Positions 24,841-38,966 of a stretch of 64,000 nucleotides of DNA are shown one piece after another. Where the stretch lies: contig NZ_CP128187.1 in NCBI RefSeq assembly GCF_035207705.1, positions 62,001 through 126,000 on the forward strand, in the 5' to 3' direction. Each line of letters opens with the position of its first letter. The stretch's first letter is position 1. The DNA comes from Maribacter sp. BPC-D8. GTDB taxonomy: Bacteria; Bacteroidota; Bacteroidia; Flavobacteriales; Flavobacteriaceae. A program made the translations under genes and the position numbers. The notes beneath the pieces are model-generated. The model had not been told where the DNA came from, ran no database searches, and was given only the letters and a program-made list of their open reading frames with translations.

Positions 24841-27800
24841 TTAATTAGTACCTAGGTAGATATACCCATTAAATGGTTCTAGAATTGTACCAGTATTTAT
24901 ATCGGTAGCATTAATAATATAATAGTAAGTACCGGTCGGTAACATTCCAGATTGTCCGAAAGAACCATCAGGAGATTCACCGCCCCAGTCATTTTGATAA
25001 TCTTTAACCTCGGCTACTTTAGTACCCCAACGGTTAAATATCATAACATCAAAACTAAAGGCACAAAACTCTACACCTTTGATTTCAAAGAAATCATTTA
25101 CACCATCTCCGTTAGCGGTAACTGCCTTAGAAATTTCTATATCACCTTTACCACATGGTATGCATTCTGTGTCAACGATAACGGTAAAGTCAACATAATA
25201 CTTACAAGTACCTTCAGTAGAACTGTAGGCAATTTTGTATTCACCAGGTTCGTGGGTCATAGGATCAAAATAATTTTGCTCCAATACTACATCGCCCTCT
25301 AAAATCATGAATGAACCATTACGGTCGAAATCTGCCGGGAGGTAATTCAATAAGTCAATAGACTCTTCTTCAATACAAACGTTTATGGTAATTTCTTGCA
25401 ATTGTGGTTGCAGAACAAAAACGATTTGTTCAAAAGAAGCAGTGTTACCACAAGAATCAGTTACGTTCCAGTTTCTAATAATCATGTAATCATCAGAATC
25501 ATCAGCTTGTTGCGTTTCTTCATTGTAAACAACATCAAAATTGCTACAGCCACCCGTGAATACCATTTCTGGTGCTTCAGGAATATCATCACCACATATA
25601 ATGGTAACTTCTTCTTCATACGGCTGACTCATAATTGGGTCCGTAGGTTCTACAGTAATTACCTGCGTATGTTCAACCATGTTACCTGCGCAATCAGTAG
25701 CTGTCCAAGTTCTGGTAACTGTATACCCTAGAGCACAGTTTTCATCATTTGTAATCGTTTCTTCAAACGTTACATCAATATTAGGCTCACAAGAATCAGT
25801 AGCGGTTAATGTAGTTGCATCTGGAACCATACCACATTCAACCGTCATATCTTGAGGTAGCGTTTCATTGAAAGTTGGTGCAACCGTATCTTCAATAGTA
25901 ATTACTTGGGTATGTGTACGAACATTACCAACACAATCGGTAATCGTCCATGTTCTAGTAATCGTATATTCTGTAGCACACTCATCATCTTGACCAGCGA
26001 TTAGTTCTTTATAAACAACAGTAATGGCACAAGCGCTATCAGAGGTTATTACAAAAGCATCAGGTATTGCATCACATGCTTCAATAGTCTCATCAGTTGG
26101 CCAACCTTCATTACCATCATTATCAATAATAGTAACCGTGGCAATATTATCTGATAATATACTTATAATCGGATTCGAGATATTTTCAAGAATTACACTG
26201 AATGTTTCAGGATCTTCAATCATGATATCATCAATAATAGGAATTGTTATAGTCTGTGTATTCGGGTTTGTTCCACCAAATGTCAATGTCTGTGTATTAC
26301 GAGGAACTCCCGTATAATCCATTCCATCAACAGTAGAACCATCAACAGTATAGAATTCAACAGTAAACTCATCTTGAACATCTGCATTCAGAACTACGTT
26401 AATAGTAACCGTACCAGCGTCTTCATTTACTTCTATCGAAGTAGTATCGAACTCAACACCGTAAAGTGATGGGTCGGCATCATTATCAATGATATTCACA
26501 GTAGCCGTATCATTGGCAAGAATACCAACAATAGGAGAAGAGATGTCTTCAAGAATAACCTGGAAGTCTTCTGCAGCTTCAATCAAAGTATCATCTATAA
26601 TAGGAATTACGATGGTCTGTGTATTTGAATTTGTACCACCAAATGTCAATGTCTGTGTATCTTGAGGAACACCTGTATAATCGCTACCATCTAAGGTAGT
26701 GACATCTACAGTATAATATTCAACCGTAAACTCATCTTGAACATCTGCATTAAGTACAACATCAAGAGAAACTGTACCAGCATCTTCGTTTACATCAATT
26801 GAAGTGATATCAAAAGCAACCCCATAAAGAGCTGGATCTGCATCGTTGTCAATTATGTTAACTGTAGCGGTATCATTGGTAAGAATACCAACAATAGGGG
26901 TAGAGATGTCTTCAATAATTACTTGGAAGTCTTCTGTGAATTCAATCAACGTATCATCAATAATAGGAATTACGATGGTCTGTGTATTTGAATTTGTACC
27001 ACCAAACGTTAAGGTCTGTGTATTTTGAGGAACACCTGTATAATCGCTACCATCTAAGGTAGTACCATCTACAGTATAATACTCAACAGTAAACTCATCT
27101 TGAACATCTGCATTAAGAACGACAGTTAAAGTAACTGTGCCAGCATCTTCATTTACATCAATTGAAGTAGTATCAAAGGCAACACCGTAAAGAGATGGGT
27201 CAGCATCATTATCAATGATATTAACTGTAGCCGTATCATTGGCAAGTATACCAACTATCGGAGTAGATATATTCTCTAATATTACTTGGAAATCTTCTGT
27301 AGATTCAATCAACGTATCATCAATAATAGGAATTACGATGGTCTGTGTATTTGAATTTGTACCGCCAAATGTTAATGTCTGAGTATTTTGTGGAACACCC
27401 GTGTAATCACTACCATCTAAAGTAGTACCATCTACAGTGTAGTATTCTACCGTAAACTCATCTTGAACATCGGCATTAAGTATAACATCAAGAGAAACTG
27501 TACCGGCATCTTCATTTACATCAATTGAAGTAATATCAAAGGCAACTCCATAAAGAGATGGGTCACTATCATTATCAGTGATATTAATAACACCTTGATC
27601 ATCATTGATTGTAATTAACGGAGTAGATAAGTTTGAAAGGTCTACAAATAGACTTTCAGTTAACTCTATTAATGTATCATCTATAATACTAATTGTAATA
27701 GCATGTGTTTCTCCGTCAGTACCGGCAAAGGTCAATTGACCCGAACTAGTAGTGTAATCACCAGGTTCAATAGCAGAATCATTAGTAGTTGTATAATCTA

Positions 27801-30800
27801 ATGTGAATCCGCCTTGCACGTTTCCAGTAAGCAATACATTAATTGTTGCCGTACCTGCTGCTTCGTCTATAGTGATATTATCATTGTCAAATGATATACC
27901 AGTAACTCCTGGTATGTTATCATTATCGGTGATATTGATATTACCTTGGTTATCATTGATGGCAATTAAAGTTGTAGATAGGTTTGAAAGGTCTACAAAC
28001 AATCTTTCGGTTGCTTCAATGATGTTATCATCAATAATTGTTACGATTACAGGTTGAATTTCTCCATCAGTACCTGAGAAGGTTAACTGTCCTGCATCGG
28101 TAGTATAATCACCAGGTTCAACAGCTGTATCATTATTAGTAGTGTAATCAAGCGTGAATCCGCCCTCAACATTACCGGTCAATACTACATTTATAGTAGC
28201 AGTACCAGCAGCTTCATCAATAGTGATATCATCATTCTCAAATGATATACCAGTAACACCAGGTATATTGTCATTATCTGTGATATTAATATTCCCATGG
28301 TTATCGTTAATACCGATTAAAGAAGTAGAAAGGTTAGATAAATTCACCAACAACGCTTCTGTTACTTCAATAATATTATCATCTATAATAGAAACTATAA
28401 TAGGTTGTAATTCGCCGTCGGTACCAGCAAAGGTCAATTGACCAGAATTACTAGTATAATCGCCAGGTTGAATTGCAGTACCATCTGCCGTAGCATAATC
28501 AATAGTAAATCCGCCAGGTACATTACCTGTTAATTGTACATTGATTGTAGCCGTGCCAGCAGCTTCATCTACCGTGATATTATCATTTTCAAATGCAATA
28601 CCCGTTGTACCTGGTATATTATCATTATCAGTAATACTAATATTTCCTTGGGTTTCATTAATAGCTATAACAGTAGTAGTAGACAAATTAGATAAGTCTA
28701 CAAATAATCTCTCTGTTGTTTCAATTAAGCTATCATCAATTATACTAACAGTAATAGGGTGTGTTTCACCATCAGTACCTGCAAATGTTAACTGTCCTGC
28801 ACTAGTAGTATAATCACCAGGTTGGGCAGCAGTATCGTCATTGGTCGTATAATCTAAAGTAAAGCCGCCTTGAACGTCACCGGTCAATACTACATTTATG
28901 GTGGCGGTACCAGCAGCTTCATCTACTATGATATTATCATTTTCAAATGAGATACCTGTACCAATCACATTATCATTATCTGTAATGTTGATGTTCCCTT
29001 GGTTGTCATTAATGACAATTAAGGTCGTAGATAAATTAGAAAGGTCTACAAACAATCTTTCGGTCGCTTCAATGATATTGTCGTCAATGATGGTTATAGT
29101 TACAGGTTGAATTTCACCATCTGTACCAGCAAAGGTTAACTGTCCTGCATCAGCAGTGTAATCACCTGGTTCTACGGCCGTATCATTATTAGAGGTGTAA
29201 TCTAAAGTGAATCCGCCTTGAACGTTACCTGTCAACAATACATTGATAGTTGCAGTACCTGCAGCTTCATCTACTGTAATATCATCATTTTGGAAAGAGA
29301 TACCTGTTGTACCCGGTATATTGTCATTATCCGTAATGTTAATATTCCCTTGGTTATCATTTATAATAATTAGAGAAGTCGATAAATTAGAAAGGTCTAC
29401 AAATAACCTTTCAGTGGCTTCAATGATATTATCATCAATAATAGGAACAACTATAGGTTGAATTTCGCCGTCATTACCATTGAATGTTAATTGCCCGTTG
29501 GTAGGGGTATAATCTCCTGGTTGAATAGCAGTGTCATTATTAGTGGTATAATCTAAAGTGAATCCGCCAGGAACATTACCAGTTAATTGCACATTTATTG
29601 TTGCTGTACCCGCAGCCTCATCTATAGTAATATCATCATTTTCAAACGCAATACCAGTAGTACCAGGTATATAATCATTATCTGTGATATTGACGTTAGC
29701 TTGGTTGTCGGTAATAGTAATTAATGTAGTCGATAAGTTAGAAAGGTTAACGAATAAACGCTCTAATGTCTCAATGACACTATCATCGATAATTGTTACC
29801 GTAATAGGTTGTAATTCACCATCGGTGCCTGCAAAAGTCAATTGACCTGAACTGGTTGTATAATCATCTGGTTCAAGCGCAGTATCATCGCCAGTGGTAT
29901 AATCTACAGTAAAGCCTCCGCCTACATTTCCAGTTAATAAAACATTGACAGTAACTGTACCGGCACCTTCATCAACTGTAATATCATCATTTTGAAAAGC
30001 CAAACCTGTACCAGCAACATTATCATTGTCAGTAATATTGATATTACCTTGACTATCGTTAATAGCAATTAAAGTTGTAGATAAGTTAGAAAGGTCAACA
30101 AATAACCTTTCAGTAGCCTCAATAACAGTATCATCGATTATGGATACGGTAACTGGGTGTATTTCACCATCAGTACCTGCAAAAGTTAACTGACCAGATG
30201 TTGCCGTATAATCTTCAGGTTGAACAGCCGTATCATTGTTAGTGATATAGTCTAAAGTAAATCCACCTTGAACATTACCTGTAAGTAAAACATTAATCGT
30301 TGCTGTACCAGCATCTTCGTTGATAGTAATATCATCATTTTCAAACGAGATACCCGTTGTACCTGGTATATTATCATTATCGATAATGTTGATATTACCT
30401 TGGTTATCGTTAATTGTAATTAATGATGTAGAAAGGTTAGAAAGGTCAACCAATAATCTTTCGGTAGCCTCAATAATATCATCATCAATAATAGTAACCG
30501 TAATAGGTTGAACTTCACCATCAGTACCTGCAAAAGTCAATTGACCAGCAATGCTAGTGTAATCTCCCGGTTGAATGGCAGAATCGTCTGCAGTAGCGTA
30601 ATCTAATGTGAATCCGCCTTGAACGTTACCAGTTAAAAGAACATTTATAGTAGCAGTACCATCAGCTTCGTTAATGGTAATATCATCATTTTGGAATGAA
30701 ATACCAGTTCCGGCAAGACTATCGTTATCTGTAATATTGATAACACCTTGATCATCATTTATCGCTATTAATGTAGTAGAAAGATTAGAAAGATCAATAA

Positions 30801-33800
30801 ACAAACCTTCGGTAACTTCTATAATACCATCGTCATTAATAGCAACGGTAATTGGTTGTAATTCGCCATCTGTACCTGCGAAAGTTAATTGTCCGCTATT
30901 TGTGCTATAATCACCAGGTTGTGTAGCGGTATCATCATTAGTTGTAAAATCTAACGTGAAGCCACCTTGAACATTACCAGTAAGTAAAACATTAATAGTT
31001 GCAGTACCTGCAGCTTCATCTACTGTGATGTTGTCGTTCTGGAAAGATATACCAGTTGTACCAGGTATATTATCGTCATCATTAATAGTACCAGTTGCTG
31101 TATTTGTCGGTTGTTCATCAAGGAAGCCAACATTAATATTCGATTGTATGTTAGATAATGTGATTGTAAAATCTTCTGATGGTTCTATAAAACTGTCATC
31201 AATTATCGGAACGTCTATATTTACAGAATTCGTAGTACTGTTGAATGTCACCGTGCCTGTAAAGGAAGTGTAATCGTCAGGTTCTATAGCAGTGCCGTTA
31301 GCAGTTACATAATCAACAGTAACCGTTTCACCCGGAGCAATAGTACCCGTGAACGTAGCCACAAATCTAGCGTAGGTATTAGTGCCTTCGGTAACAATAA
31401 CATTGTCATCTGCAAAGGAGATACCAGTACTGCCAGGAACATTGTCATTATCTGTTATGCTCGCAATACCTTCATTATCATTAATGGTAGGCGTATTTGT
31501 ACCGCTAGTAAGTTGTACAAAGAATTGCTCGGTAGTTTCTATAATTGAATCATCATTAATTGTAATGGTAACAAAGCGTACTTCATTGTTTGTACCTGCG
31601 AAAGAAACAACAGTATTTGACGCCGAAACATAATCACCTGGTTGTAGTGCAGTATCATCTGCAGTAGCATAGTTTAAGGTGAAACCGCCAGAAACGGTAC
31701 CTGTATGTGTAATTTCAAGTACTGCCGTACCTGCATCTTCATTTACGGTAACATCGTTAATGCTAATACCAATAGGATTACCACTTTCACTAACGTAAAT
31801 GTGTTGTGTATGGCTAGTATTGTTACCTGCACAATCATTGGTTGTCCAAGTTCTAATAATTGTATAATCAGTGCTTGTATTATCACCAATATAAGTTTCG
31901 TCGAAGGTAACTGTAGAATTAGAATCACAGTTGTCGTTAGCAGAAAGTACTGGTGCTACAGGAATATTATCATGAGCAGCGTAAGAGTCTTGTGGTAATG
32001 ACTCGTTGAAAGTCGGAGCTTCTTTATCTTCTATAGTAATAACTTGAGTGAAAGTATCACTTACTCTACCACAAGCATCGGTAAACGTCCAAGTATTGGT
32101 ATATGTACCTTGTGTTGGGCATGCGCCAGATTGCACAAAATTTCCAGCAGTTTTATCTAATGTAAAATTACAAGATGCCGTTGCCGGTACTAAAGAATTA
32201 GCATTGTTCAGCGCGGCAATATTATCACAAGCAACAGTTCTGTCCAATGCATTTGGAGCTGTAGACCAATTTACTTGTGCAGGCTGTTGTACATCAATAA
32301 TCGTTGGTGTATGCGTACCAATACCACAAGAATCTGTAGAAGAAGAACTATTCGTAGTAATTGGGTCTCCGTTGGTAACCCCGCTATAGGTAGCATTTGC
32401 CTGCAATTCAAAACTAGCTGTACAAGCGGTCTCTAAAAAGTGGCAAGCCTCAATGATTTCAATATCAAAATCAAGATCGTAATTATCGCCCATATCGGTG
32501 AAACCATTTTGAGCTGTAAAAGTTAAGGTCTTTGTTGCTAGGTCATAAGAATGCGTAATACCTGAAGGTAAAGTTCCTACCCCAGAAAAATTAGCTTCAA
32601 TTGGTAATACCGTAGTAATTACCAAATCTTGAATATTATCATTACCTATGTTGGTAACATTTAAAGTTAAGGGTACAATATCGCCGGCGTTGAAAGGACC
32701 TGTTGCATTTGTGTCTAAGCTTAAGGCGCCTAAACTAGGTTTGTATACATCTACACTTAAGCCCATTAAATATAGACCGTAAGATTCTTGATCGGTTGTA
32801 ATTTTAAAACGGGCAAAAGTTTGATCGTTATCTATATATCGATTAGAAGTATTTGCTAAAGGAAAAACAGTAGCATCAAAACCTAAAGTGTTTGTACTAG
32901 CGGCATTTCTATCTACATAATTTAGACCGTCAATAGTTATTCGGCTATTAAAGAAGTTGTCCTCATCTCTTAATGTAGTCGATAATTTAGACCAGTTATT
33001 TGAAGTGTCATAAATTAATAATTGATCACCAGTAAGGTCACGGTCACCTTCTAAGGCACCTAACATTACATCAGCATTTATTATTCCGTTCGGAATGGTT
33101 TCAAAACCGCTAAAGTTAAATTCTGTTTCACCTGCACCATCAGAAGCAAAAGTGTGAACATAACCATCATATAGTGTGATGTTTTTAGGGTCAAGAGAAA
33201 CATTTTCATATACAAAGACAATTTGCCATCCACCAGAAGTACCGGTAACATTTGCAATACCATGCGAACGTAAGTCCATTTCAGTAGCTTTTACATTACC
33301 TACTTGGTACGAACCAAATGGGGTAGAAAGTGCATTTATATCATCAGTAATATCTTTAATACAAACGTATGGGTCATTTTGAAAATGATCATTACGACCT
33401 CTATAAATAACCTCGTCTGCAGAAATAGTTGTGTAAGAAGATTGACCAGGTAGCATTAATTTCACCTGATCGTAATTCCAAGATGGTTCAGTTGCGCTAC
33501 CACCCGTAGTACCATCATATTCTTTATCTGCAGCAGCCCAGTATAGGTATGCTTTCTTAATATTTAAACAGCTTAACGATGGCTCAGGATTAGCTAAGTT
33601 GGCATTGGTAGAGTTAAATGTTGTTGGATCAGAATCGATATCAACAAAAACATTATCGAAAAAAGTATGGTTACCGTCTTCGCCATTATAATTTCCAGTT
33701 GCATTTCTTGAAAGAACATTATTGGCAATCATGGTAAAATCACCATTAATACTGCCAGAATAACGAATTTCAAAATCTTTTTTAAGGTTGGTATCGTTTA

Positions 33801-36800
33801 CAAATATGTTGACTACCGCTTCATCTTCAGAACCGTTAGAATCCACTATCTTATATCTAAAAGTATCGTTTCCGTTAAAAGACGGACTAGGTAGATATTC
33901 AAAATAATCATCTGTAGCATCACCAGGGGTGCCATTATCCATAAGAGTAACGGTACCGTTTATTGGGTTGTTTACTATTTGTAATGGATTAGTTGAAGCC
34001 GGTCCATCAAAACCATAATCATCATTATCAAGCACGGTAATATGTGCTGAGGTTTGATTTTGGAAAACAACAAAAGAATCATTTACAGCAGTAGGTAAGT
34101 GATCTATATCTGTTATAGTACCTATAGCTGTTGGGGCAGATGCCGTAATTAAATTTGGTGAAATTGAAGTAATCGTTATTCTTAAAGATTCATCACCTTC
34201 AATCAATGCATCTTGAATAATATTTACAGGAACCTGAATAACTTCTGACGTAGCACCTGAAAAGTTAAGCGTACCAGTTTGTGAAGCTACAGAGTAATCA
34301 CTACCAGCTGTGGTCGTATTATCGGTTATTTCGTATGTTGCTGTAAAGCCTCCATTAACAGGGTTACCGGTATAGGTAACATCGAAATTTGCAGTTGTAT
34401 TAAATTCATCTTCTGTAAAACCGGTAACGGCAATAGTACCTGTATCATCATTTGTAATACTACCGATTGCATCTGCATTTGTAATGCTGATTTTAGTTGA
34501 GGTCGGATTTGAAATTGTGATACTTAAATCTTCATTATTCTCTATAAAGTCATCACCTACTATATTAATTTGAACTGAGCGTACTTCGTTATTTACACCT
34601 GTAAAGGTTAAGGTGCCCGACGTGGCAGGAGCTGTAGTCAATGTGTAATCAACGCCAGTTGTCGTAGTAATATCAGCAATATCGTATGCCAGGGTAAAAC
34701 CGCCATTTAATCTATCTCCAGTATAGGTAACATCGAAATTTATACTGTTTGTTTGTTCTACAATACTAAAACCGGTTACAGAAAGGGAACCACCATCATC
34801 ATCGGTAATTACTCCTCTAGCTTGGTTGTTCAATAAATTAACTCCTACATTAGAACGAATAGCTACTAAGTTTACAAAGAAGTCTTCTTCATTTTCAATT
34901 ACATTGTCACTTATGATCGGTACAACAATATTTTGAGTTTTTGTAGTATTGGTAAAAGTTAACGTTTGTATAGTAGCATTAGGGTTGAAATCTGTTGCAT
35001 TGTTAGCAGAACCATTATTTACAAAATAATCTACTTCAACGGTTTCACCAGTATCTACATCACCATTAAATTCAACTATAAAAGTTGCATTAACATTATC
35101 GGTTGGGTCTCCTTCGGCAACCGTAACAGTTGCGTTTTGAAAATCTATTCCGTTAGCAGCAGTATTGTCGTTGTCAGTAATAGTACCAGTGCCTGTAGGA
35201 TCTACAATATTAATTAATGTTGTAGACAAGTTTGAAAGCTGAATGTTTAAATCTTCGGTAGCTTCAATAAAAGAATCTTCTGAAATTGTTACTGTAATTG
35301 TCTGTTGGTCATTATTTGTAGCGCCAGTAGGGAAACTCAACTGTCCTGCTGCGAGCGTAGTACTATAATCTTTTCCAGCAGTAGCTGTACCGTCTGTAAT
35401 ATTATAATCAACCGTAAAACCAGTTTGAATATCGTTACCATTATAAGTGATTACAAAATTCGTGCTTCCTGCAGATTCGCTAACAGAAAAATCAGCAGCA
35501 CTTAAACCTGTAGTAGCTGTTTTAACATCATTATCGGTAATGGTACCAATTGCATTGGCATCGACCAAATTGATTAAGGTTGTTGATAAATTCGTTAATT
35601 GAAAATTGATGGTTTCATCAGATTCAATAAAAGTATCGTCATTGATATTGATACTTACATTTTGCACATTGCCGTCTGAGGTTCCAGCAGGGAAAGTTAG
35701 CTGACCCGATAGCGCAGGATTACCGCTGAAATCTGAACCGGCAGTAGCTGTATCACCAGTTATAGTATAATCTACGGTGAAAGCATTTTGTAATTCGCTA
35801 CCGTTATAGGTTACTACGAAATTAGTTGTACCAGTATCTTCATCTACAATTATATCAGCAACTGTTAAACCTGTAGTGGCTGTTTTTGAATCATTATCTA
35901 AGATAGTACCCACTGCATTTGGATCAACCAAATTGATAAGAGTAGTAGAAAGATTAGTTAATTCAATATTCAAGTCTTCATCACCTTCAATAATAAGGTC
36001 ATCTATAATAGTTACACTTACAAGTTGGGTTGCACCATCTGTCGTACCATTTGGAAATGAAACTTGTCCGGTTAAAGAAGCACTGTAATCCGTACCAGAT
36101 ATAGCAGAACCATTTGTTATGGTGTAATCTGCAGTAAATCCGGTTTTAACGTTACCACCATTATAGGTTACCACGAAATTAGCTGATGCAGTCGATTCGT
36201 TAAAATTGATATCTGCGATAGATAAACCTGTAGTTGGGGTAGTGTCGTTATCTGTAATTGTACCCGAAGCATCTGCATCTATAATAGCTAAGAGACTGTT
36301 AGAGATATTCGATATTTGTACCGTTAAGCTCTCATCGCCCTCAATTACTGTATCATCTGTAATTGCTAATAATAAAGGTTGCGTATCTCCATCGGCAGTA
36401 CCGGCAGGGAAAGTAACCTGACCTGTTAGGTTTACATTATAATCTGAACTAGAAGTTGTACTTACATCGGTTATAACATAATCAACTGTAAATGCATTTT
36501 GAACTGTTGGGCCGGTATAGGTCAAAACAAAATCTACCGTACCCACATTTTCATTTATAGAAAAATCGGCTATAGATACTCCGTCGCCAGCGGCAGGTGT
36601 ATTTATATTGGTAATTGTGCCTGTTGCGGTATCTGTAATGTTACCAGTATTAGTGGATCCATTAGTCATACCTAAAGTAAAGGTTTCATCACTTTCAATA
36701 AGTGAGTCGTCAATAGCAGGTATTAAAATATTGGTATTTAGTGTATTACTAGGAATTGAAAAATTAGCTAATGCCGTATAATCTGTGGCTAGCGTAGTAA

Positions 36801-38685
36801 TATTTGTATAAGATAAATCAAAAGTTACCACCTCATTCACTGCGTGAGAAAGGGTAACTGCAAAATCTAGGTCAGTGCCCTCGGCAGTACTATCATCGGC
36901 AATTGCTATTGTAGGTCTAATAAATAAATCAGCAGCGTTAGAATAGGTATATGGCGTACATAAGTTTTGACTATCAAATGCACTAAAACGATACTGATTA
37001 CCACTTTCTGTACTAGTAATCGTAGTTAAGGTCAAAGCTGTAGTAGTAGCTCCCGAATAAACTCCGCCATTTGAAATTGGATTCCAACTAGCACCATCAT
37101 CAGCACTAACTTCCCATTGATAGGTAAGTGCCGTTCCATTGACTGCAGTTGTATAGGTAACTGTGTCACCTAGGTTAGCAACTCTATCTGTAGGTTGCAA
37201 TGTTATACTTACAGTTTGAAAAGCTGTTGTTACTTTACTATCAGTACCTGTATAGCCACCTTGTCCAACTACTAAACCTGTTGAGGTTACAGAAATAGGA
37301 GAAGTGCCTAAATAATCGTCATCATCAGGATCTGTATGTCCCGCTTCAACAGCATCTGGGCAACCATCATTGTCTGAATCAGAATCTAAACTATCTATGA
37401 TTGAGTCTAAGTCAGAATCTCCGCTACCTTCGTTAATATCGGTAATACCATCGTTATCATCATCTTCATCAACTAAATCGTTAACTCCGTCAAAATCGGT
37501 ATCTAAATCATCATCTGTAATGGTAACAACACCTTCATTAGTTGCAAAAACAATATTTTGTGGCACATAATTAGTCATTGCACTAGAGATAGGGGAAGGA
37601 CTATATGTTGGTACTACTGTAAAATATTCTGTAGATTCAATTATTGAATCATCGGTTATTGCAAAAATTCTAAAATAATTTTCAGTGTTATTCCCGTTAA
37701 AAATCACAAAACCTGAACTAGAGTTATAATCTGAAGATGCTACGGCAGAATTATCTGAAGTACTGTAATTTACAGTGAAATCATTTTGAACATCACCGTT
37801 TAATGTAAATACAATATTGGCATTACCAACAGATTCTAGTTCGTTAGTATTACTTAAATTAATTGTAGCGACGTCATTATCATGAATACGTAATGCAGAT
37901 CGTTCTGTATTTATACTAACTCTAGATGGTGCAGAACCATATTTGGTAGCTTCTGCCGCGTTTCTAGACTTAACTCCGTTAAATTCTTCAGAAGGTTCAA
38001 CAATAGTATTGTCAATAGTCGGTATAGGAATAATTATTTCGGAACCAGCCACTGAACTAGCAGGAAAAGTAACTGTAGTGGTAAAAGAATTAAAATCAGA
38101 ACCATCAGTTGCCGGGCTCGATGAGCTAGGGTTAATTTCTACTGAAAAATCAACACTATACGCATCTTCAATACCAACGTATTGTTGACCGCCAGAATTG
38201 GTGCCGTTAGATAATGATAAACTGTATTGTATCTCTCCACCTTCTGTAATGTCATAATTGCTGCCAGTAACATAGGCGACATCAGTATCTGTAATGGTAC
38301 CGATACCATTGGCATCAGCGAAAGTATACGTGCTTGAAGGATCGCTTAACGTTAATGTGAATTCTTGTTGTGTAACCTCTACCCAATCATCGTTCAATGC
38401 AGCAACAGTAAATGTATCTGTAGTATTTAATAGAAAACTTAAGGTAACCGAATTTGGTCCGTTATAATCTGCTGCGGTTGTAGTACCATTATTTGCGTAT
38501 GCAATATCAAAAGTATAGTTACCGGTGAGCGGAGTACTAGAGGTGACTGTAAAAGTCATATTAGACCCTTCGTTCGCACTTGCGTCAGAAACAGAAAAGG
38601 TCTGTGCCATTACATTTGCAGAACCAAAAAAGAACCACATGACAAATAATAACATTGTCGATTTTATGAAAGTAGAATTCTTCAT
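24841..38685 (-). CDS. Giant Calx-beta T9SS type B surface adhesin
   Basis: A 4614-residue protein, one of the largest expected in such a genome. Order: signal peptide 1-27; Calx-beta-like domains about 30-390; Asp-rich TSP3-like calcium repeats about 395-455 ([19 protein letters not shown]); an Ig-like domain about 495-575; more Calx-beta domains to about 1525; a cadherin/VCBS-like domain to about 1632; a domain with [17 protein letters not shown] to about 1980; a DUF11-like domain to about 2085; HYR-like segments to about 2295; about 16 further Calx-beta domains to about 4190, most in two near-identical arrays; Cys-paired HYR-like repeats; and a type B sorting domain ([19 protein letters not shown]...[12 protein letters not shown]). 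It should form a long calcium-stiffened fibre exported by T9SS for adhesion or gliding. The SprF-like and OmpA genes downstream fit SprB-type loci. Confidence 0.93.
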   Translation of the reverse strand: MKNSTFIKSTMLLFVMWFFFGSANVMAQTFSVSDASANEGSNMTFTVTSSTPLTGNYTFDIAYANNGTTTAADYNGPNSVTLSFLLNTTDTFTVAALNDDWVEVTQQEFTLTLSDPSSTYTFADANGIGTITDTDVAYVTGSNYDITEGGEIQYSLSLSNGTNSGGQQYVGIEDAYSVDFSVEINPSSSSPATDGSDFNSFTTTVTFPASSVAGSEIIIPIPTIDNTIVEPSEEFNGVKSRNAAEATKYGSAPSRVSINTERSALRIHDNDVATINLSNTNELESVGNANIVFTLNGDVQNDFTVNYSTSDNSAVASSDYNSSSGFVIFNGNNTENYFRIFAITDDSIIESTEYFTVVPTYSPSPISSAMTNYVPQNIVFATNEGVVTITDDDLDTDFDGVNDLVDEDDDNDGITDINEGSGDSDLDSIIDSLDSDSDNDGCPDAVEAGHTDPDDDDYLGTSPISVTSTGLVVGQGGYTGTDSKVTTAFQTVSITLQPTDRVANLGDTVTYTTAVNGTALTYQWEVSADDGASWNPISNGGVYSGATTTALTLTTITSTESGNQYRFSAFDSQNLCTPYTYSNAADLFIRPTIAIADDSTAEGTDLDFAVTLSHAVNEVVTFDLSYTNITTLATDYTALANFSIPSNTLNTNILIPAIDDSLIESDETFTLGMTNGSTNTGNITDTATGTITNINTPAAGDGVSIADFSINENVGTVDFVLTYTGPTVQNAFTVDYVITDVSTTSSSDYNVNLTGQVTFPAGTADGDTQPLLLAITDDTVIEGDESLTVQISNISNSLLAIIDADASGTITDNDTTPTTGLSIADINFNESTASANFVVTYNGGNVKTGFTADYTITNGSAISGTDYSASLTGQVSFPNGTTDGATQLVSVTIIDDLIIEGDEDLNIELTNLSTTLINLVDPNAVGTILDNDSKTATTGLTVADIIVDEDTGTTNFVVTYNGSELQNAFTVDYTITGDTATAGSDFSGNPALSGQLTFPAGTSDGNVQNVSININDDTFIESDETINFQLTNLSTTLINLVDANAIGTITDNDVKTATTGLSAADFSVSESAGSTNFVITYNGNDIQTGFTVDYNITDGTATAGKDYSTTLAAGQLSFPTGATNNDQQTITVTISEDSFIEATEDLNIQLSNLSTTLINIVDPTGTGTITDNDNTAANGIDFQNATVTVAEGDPTDNVNATFIVEFNGDVDTGETVEVDYFVNNGSANNATDFNPNATIQTLTFTNTTKTQNIVVPIISDNVIENEEDFFVNLVAIRSNVGVNLLNNQARGVITDDDGGSLSVTGFSIVEQTNSINFDVTYTGDRLNGGFTLAYDIADITTTTGVDYTLTTAPATSGTLTFTGVNNEVRSVQINIVGDDFIENNEDLSITISNPTSTKISITNADAIGSITNDDTGTIAVTGFTEDEFNTTANFDVTYTGNPVNGGFTATYEITDNTTTAGSDYSVASQTGTLNFSGATSEVIQVPVNIIQDALIEGDESLRITITSISPNLITASAPTAIGTITDIDHLPTAVNDSFVVFQNQTSAHITVLDNDDYGFDGPASTNPLQIVNNPINGTVTLMDNGTPGDATDDYFEYLPSPSFNGNDTFRYKIVDSNGSEDEAVVNIFVNDTNLKKDFEIRYSGSINGDFTMIANNVLSRNATGNYNGEDGNHTFFDNVFVDIDSDPTTFNSTNANLANPEPSLSCLNIKKAYLYWAAADKEYDGTTGGSATEPSWNYDQVKLMLPGQSSYTTISADEVIYRGRNDHFQNDPYVCIKDITDDINALSTPFGSYQVGNVKATEMDLRSHGIANVTGTSGGWQIVFVYENVSLDPKNITLYDGYVHTFASDGAGETEFNFSGFETIPNGIINADVMLGALEGDRDLTGDQLLIYDTSNNWSKLSTTLRDEDNFFNSRITIDGLNYVDRNAASTNTLGFDATVFPLANTSNRYIDNDQTFARFKITTDQESYGLYLMGLSVDVYKPSLGALSLDTNATGPFNAGDIVPLTLNVTNIGNDNIQDLVITTVLPIEANFSGVGTLPSGITHSYDLATKTLTFTAQNGFTDMGDNYDLDFDIEIIEACHFLETACTASFELQANATYSGVTNGDPITTNSSSSTDSCGIGTHTPTIIDVQQPAQVNWSTAPNALDRTVACDNIAALNNANSLVPATASCNFTLDKTAGNFVQSGACPTQGTYTNTWTFTDACGRVSDTFTQVITIEDKEAPTFNESLPQDSYAAHDNIPVAPVLSANDNCDSNSTVTFDETYIGDNTSTDYTIIRTWTTNDCAGNNTSHTQHIYVSESGNPIGISINDVTVNEDAGTAVLEITHTGTVSGGFTLNYATADDTALQPGDYVSASNTVVSFAGTNNEVRFVTITINDDSIIETTEQFFVQLTSGTNTPTINDNEGIASITDNDNVPGSTGISFADDNVIVTEGTNTYARFVATFTGTIAPGETVTVDYVTANGTAIEPDDYTSFTGTVTFNSTTNSVNIDVPIIDDSFIEPSEDFTITLSNIQSNINVGFLDEQPTNTATGTINDDDNIPGTTGISFQNDNITVDEAAGTATINVLLTGNVQGGFTLDFTTNDDTATQPGDYSTNSGQLTFAGTDGELQPITVAINDDGIIEVTEGLFIDLSNLSTTLIAINDDQGVINITDNDSLAGTGISFQNDDITINEADGTATINVLLTGNVQGGFTLDYATADDSAIQPGDYTSIAGQLTFAGTDGEVQPITVTIIDDDIIEATERLLVDLSNLSTSLITINDNQGNINIIDNDNIPGTTGISFENDDITINEDAGTATINVLLTGNVQGGFTLDYITNNDTAVQPEDYTATSGQLTFAGTDGEIHPVTVSIIDDTVIEATERLFVDLSNLSTTLIAINDSQGNINITDNDNVAGTGLAFQNDDITVDEGAGTVTVNVLLTGNVGGGFTVDYTTGDDTALEPDDYTTSSGQLTFAGTDGELQPITVTIIDDSVIETLERLFVNLSNLSTTLITITDNQANVNITDNDYIPGTTGIAFENDDITIDEAAGTATINVQLTGNVPGGFTLDYTTNNDTAIQPGDYTPTNGQLTFNGNDGEIQPIVVPIIDDNIIEATERLFVDLSNLSTSLIIINDNQGNINITDNDNIPGTTGISFQNDDITVDEAAGTATINVLLTGNVQGGFTLDYTSNNDTAVEPGDYTADAGQLTFAGTDGEIQPVTITIIDDNIIEATERLFVDLSNLSTTLIVINDNQGNINITDNDNVIGTGISFENDNIIVDEAAGTATINVVLTGDVQGGFTLDYTTNDDTAAQPGDYTTSAGQLTFAGTDGETHPITVSIIDDSLIETTERLFVDLSNLSTTTVIAINETQGNISITDNDNIPGTTGIAFENDNITVDEAAGTATINVQLTGNVPGGFTIDYATADGTAIQPGDYTSNSGQLTFAGTDGELQPIIVSIIDDNIIEVTEALLVNLSNLSTSLIGINDNHGNINITDNDNIPGVTGISFENDDITIDEAAGTATINVVLTGNVEGGFTLDYTTNNDTAVEPGDYTTDAGQLTFSGTDGEIQPVIVTIIDDNIIEATERLFVDLSNLSTTLIAINDNQGNINITDNDNIPGVTGISFDNDNITIDEAAGTATINVLLTGNVQGGFTLDYTTTNDSAIEPGDYTTSSGQLTFAGTDGETHAITISIIDDTLIELTESLFVDLSNLSTPLITINDDQGVINITDNDSDPSLYGVAFDITSIDVNEDAGTVSLDVILNADVQDEFTVEYYTVDGTTLDGSDYTGVPQNTQTLTFGGTNSNTQTIVIPIIDDTLIESTEDFQVILENISTPIVGILANDTATVNIIDNDADPSLYGVAFDTTSIDVNEDAGTVTLTVVLNADVQDEFTVEYYTVDGTTLDGSDYTGVPQNTQTLTFGGTNSNTQTIVIPIIDDTLIEFTEDFQVIIEDISTPIVGILTNDTATVNIIDNDADPALYGVAFDITSIDVNEDAGTVSLDVVLNADVQDEFTVEYYTVDVTTLDGSDYTGVPQDTQTLTFGGTNSNTQTIVIPIIDDTLIEAAEDFQVILEDISSPIVGILANDTATVNIIDNDADPSLYGVEFDTTSIEVNEDAGTVTINVVLNADVQDEFTVEFYTVDGSTVDGMDYTGVPRNTQTLTFGGTNPNTQTITIPIIDDIMIEDPETFSVILENISNPIISILSDNIATVTIIDNDGNEGWPTDETIEACDAIPDAFVITSDSACAITVVYKELIAGQDDECATEYTITRTWTITDCVGNVRTHTQVITIEDTVAPTFNETLPQDMTVECGMVPDATTLTATDSCEPNIDVTFEETITNDENCALGYTVTRTWTATDCAGNMVEHTQVITVEPTDPIMSQPYEEEVTIICGDDIPEAPEMVFTGGCSNFDVVYNEETQQADDSDDYMIIRNWNVTDSCGNTASFEQIVFVLQPQLQEITINVCIEEESIDLLNYLPADFDRNGSFMILEGDVVLEQNYFDPMTHEPGEYKIAYSSTEGTCKYYVDFTVIVDTECIPCGKGDIEISKAVTANGDGVNDFFEIKGVEFCAFSFDVMIFNRWGTKVAEVKDYQNDWGGESPDGSFGQSGMLPTGTYYYIINATDINTGTILEPFNGYIYLGTN
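26115..27548 (-). repeat. B array: four 363-bp Calx-beta repeats
   Basis: Four in-frame copies of a 121-codon unit beginning [20 protein letters not shown] and ending [12 protein letters not shown]. The landmark gatggtctgtgtatttg recurs at 26611, 26974 and 27337, exactly 363 nt apart. The copy next to the C-terminus is the most diverged. Confidence 0.9.
27549..31060 (-). repeat. A array: ten 345-351-bp Calx-beta repeats
   Basis: Ten in-frame copies of a 115-117-codon unit ([20 protein letters not shown]...LTFAGTDGE...[12 protein letters not shown]). Landmark spacing is 351 nt between neighbouring copies at about 27804, 28155 and 28506. Linkers alternate between IPGTTG and shorter VAGTG or VIGTG forms. 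High DNA similarity implies ongoing homogenisation. Confidence 0.9.
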
Positions 38686-38966
38686 TATTGATTCTTTGTA
38701 TTAGTTGAAAATGTACTTTTTGAAAAAGTAGAGTGAGTTGAAACCATATTAGAGTTATTTGAAAATGTATTATTTCCAAACACGGTCTCTATTAAATTAG
38801 GAGAAAGGTCAACCTGATGAGCACTTTTATTGTTCTTCACCATATGGTCAAAATTGTATACTCCGGAATAAATAACCGAAGAAGACTGCCATCCAAATTG
38901 AGGATGTGCAGAAGTTAAATTTCTGTAAAGGGTGATGATGTTGTTAGAAGTGTCAATTGACTTCAT
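38685..38966 (-). CDS. Possible 93-residue ORF coupled to giant adhesin
   Basis: An ATG-started ORF whose TAA overlaps the adhesin ATG by one base (TAATG), the same arrangement as clearly real gene pairs in this window. The product is Asn/Ser/Thr-rich and hydrophilic, with [19 protein letters not shown] and [13 protein letters not shown], no signal peptide and no transmembrane segment. I recognise no family. It could be a genuine small protein, or a leader ORF that couples translation to the adhesin. Composition is protein-like but Asn/Ser-rich AT-rich DNA can give this by chance, so confidence is moderate. Confidence 0.5.
   Translation of the reverse strand: MKSIDTSNNIITLYRNLTSAHPQFGWQSSSVIYSGVYNFDHMVKNNKSAHQVDLSPNLIETVFGNNTFSNNSNMVSTHSTFSKSTFSTNTKNQ

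Noticed and set aside
26115..31060. Regular spaced repeats suggestive of CRISPR or satellite DNA
   Set aside because: Units are 345-363 bp, in frame and encode Calx-beta domains; no short repeat-spacer pattern.
27803..31273. Series of similar short plus-strand ORFs about every 350 bp
   Set aside because: They repeat only because the minus-strand Calx-beta units repeat; not separate genes.
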